Shown here one piece after another: positions 6,201 through 6,528 of a DNA stretch of 6,528 nucleotides. Every line of letters begins with the position of its first letter. The first letter of the stretch is position 1. A model generated the notes under the pieces. It ran no database searches. It saw only the letters and a list, made by a program, of their open reading frames with translations, and was not told the origin of the DNA. The position numbers and the translations under genes were made by a program. The stretch is from JALOOB01 sp964387985 (lineage in GTDB: Bacteria; Chloroflexota; Anaerolineae; CG2-30-64-16). The stretch spans positions 1 through 6,528 of the forward strand of contig CAYLZG010000191.1 in assembly GCA_964387985.1 (NCBI GenBank), read 5' to 3'.

Positions 6201-6528
6201 GCGGGCGACTTTGGGCAGGCGATTGCCCTGTCAGAGCAGGCCTGGAGGGTCAGCCAGGAGATCGGCAATCTCTGGGGCCAATCCTACAGCCAGTGGACCC
6301 TGGGAGATGTCTATCGGGAACAGGGAGAATACAGCCGGGCCATCGCGGTCTCGGAGACGTGCATCCAGCTGGCGGAACAAGCCGGTTTCCTCGCGGCCCA
6401 GACCTATACGAGGATGCGACTGGCGCGCATCTATGCGGATCTTGGAGCCCTGGATCACGCCCTGGCGCTGGCAAGAGCTGCCCTGGCCCTGGCGCGGGCG
6501 CACCTGTCCAGTCACGTCAGTCACGGGC
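3258..6528 (+). CDS. SARP-type regulator: winged helix, BTAD, STAND/AAA ATPase, TPR (3' end cut)
   Basis: The frame is open from the ATG at 3258 to the window edge, 1090 residues without a stop, so the gene is incomplete at its 3' end. GGAG lies seven bases before the start. Residues 14-105 form an OmpR-type winged helix (LQICLLGAPRVILNG start, LLWGD at 61-65, NLRKALQQLREHL at 74-86). Residues 106-250 form a BTAD (ALYRGDFLEGFY at 133-144, AHRRLMAWLAISG at 203-215, LAVEPDEET at 235-243). After a Pro-rich linker (253-293) an ATPase begins at FVGRE (296-300), with Walker A GEAGWGKT (325-332) and Walker B LLLILDD (481-487) followed by VHWAD. TPR-like helix pairs run from about 775 to 1082. This is the AfsR/MalT-like plan of cytoplasmic transcription activators whose ATPase and TPRs sense a signal. 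All motifs look intact. Its likely target is the divergent secreted-protein gene; the signal is unknown. Confidence 0.95.
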   Translation, partial: MRHETVATGKPWTLQICLLGAPRVILNGAPLAGLTSAKAQALLFYLAVTGQMHARPALAALLWGDMPEDAARGNLRKALQQLREHLGSSLRIERDAVGLAEDAGCWVDAVEFEELVQAATPPGIPGRLQRAAALYRGDFLEGFYVRDAPDFEDWWLVERARLREQMLGSLCALADHRAGKGDFEGAIAFARRLLEIEPSREDAHRRLMAWLAISGQRSAALAQYEICRRELAADLAVEPDEETNSLCQRIRRGDLKPPAIHTPPATHVPPVPHAGPRRPAFLDEPAETAERPQEPFVGRESQLKQLEGFMDAAVGGRGQVAFVSGEAGWGKTRLLAEFAGRAQQQHPGLIVAAGVCTGYADMGDPYLPFREILRTLSGDIEQGWAAGSITREHALRLWRFLPDVVEALLVHGRHLVDVLVPGELLLSRAAVHEAIAPQQRQRLQELAERGQAESQQSGTNQGRIFEEVAHVLHALSQDRPLLLILDDVHWADASSISLLFHLARRLSGSSILILGAYRPEEIALGQEEKDHPLAGVLAEFKRLFGNSEVELSQDEMTGRSFVDALLDTESNAFDEKFRRRLAENTRGHPLFTVETLQNLREQGHVYRDRRGRWVESPTLSWEALPRRVEGVIEKRISRLAPALRRALLAASVEGEDFTAEVVARVCGVEDSTMIGMLSSELARKHRLVEASAVRWAGERRISGYRFGHNLFQKYLYDTLDPAERAYLHEAVGNMLEELYERRTEEIAVRLARHFREAGHLRKVAAYLKQAGDGAARVYANAEAIAHYGEAVDLAQRIQGETGDLTPLYLRLGRSLELDSQFEQAVATYESMEVLARQRGDRRMELASLIARATIHSVPTAVHDPHQAQALGNRALTLAGELSDRAAEARILWNLSLAHYFSNQLGQAIDAGERSLSLARELDLREQTAQTLNDLGGFIYLYSGRLDQAKTALEEAGKLWEMQGNKPMLADSLSGSSIAHTYAGDFGQAIALSEQAWRVSQEIGNLWGQSYSQWTLGDVYREQGEYSRAIAVSETCIQLAEQAGFLAAQTYTRMRLARIYADLGALDHALALARAALALARAHLSSHVSHG

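Noticed and set aside
3258..6528. LuxR-family (MalT-like) regulator as the identity of the large gene
   Set aside because: The ATPase and TPR parts would fit, but the N-terminal winged helix plus BTAD places it with SARPs. A C-terminal HTH cannot be ruled out because the end is missing.
1..6528. tRNA or rRNA genes, CRISPR arrays, insertion sequences, attachment sites
   Set aside because: No cloverleaf, spaced long repeats, transposase-like frame or terminal inverted repeats were seen. The 11-bp array is too short in period for CRISPR.

Overview
The window is high-GC, tightly packed bacterial DNA with a 13-base N run at 2343-2355, so it comes from a gapped draft or metagenome assembly. The best guess for the organism is a Chloroflexota bacterium (Anaerolineae/Caldilineae type). 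This rests on family resemblance only: a very long SARP-type regulator with an ATPase and TPR tail, and a small secreted protein of unknown function. No marker gene in the window fixes the taxonomy.

Left region (1-1116, minus strand): the 5' end of a bacterial microcompartment (BMC) operon that runs off the left edge. Its order is a PduU/EutS-type shell protein (1054-704), a PduV/EutP-type small GTPase (631-170) and a PduA-like hexameric shell protein (206 to beyond base 1). A promoter with a 17-bp spacer lies in front of the first gene, and its -10 sits inside a 14-bp inverted repeat. The GTPase and the PduA-like gene overlap by 37 bases. The signature enzymes of the compartment are outside the window, so its substrate is not known. 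The PduU/PduV pairing and the KIGSG pore loop look more Pdu-like than Eut-like.

Middle region (1117-2571, minus strand): a hairpin-bearing intergenic stretch, then a multi-spanning membrane acyltransferase-3 family protein (2497/2470-1247) interrupted by the N run, then a strong intrinsic terminator (2536-2571) belonging to the next gene upstream.

Right region (2598-6528): a divergent pair. On the minus strand is a 182-aa secreted protein of unknown function (3146-2598). On the plus strand is the first 1090 residues of a giant transcriptional activator: winged helix, BTAD, STAND/AAA ATPase, then TPRs. It begins at 3258 and is cut by the right edge. The 111-bp gap between them holds the most interesting signal of the window: four CGTG-centred direct repeats at an exact 11-bp period (3190-3233). 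They lie just upstream of a perfect TATAAT (-10) for the secreted-protein gene, which has no recognisable -35. That is the known layout of SARP-activated promoters. The sequence therefore suggests a self-contained regulator-target pair in which the ATP- and TPR-gated SARP switches on the secreted protein.
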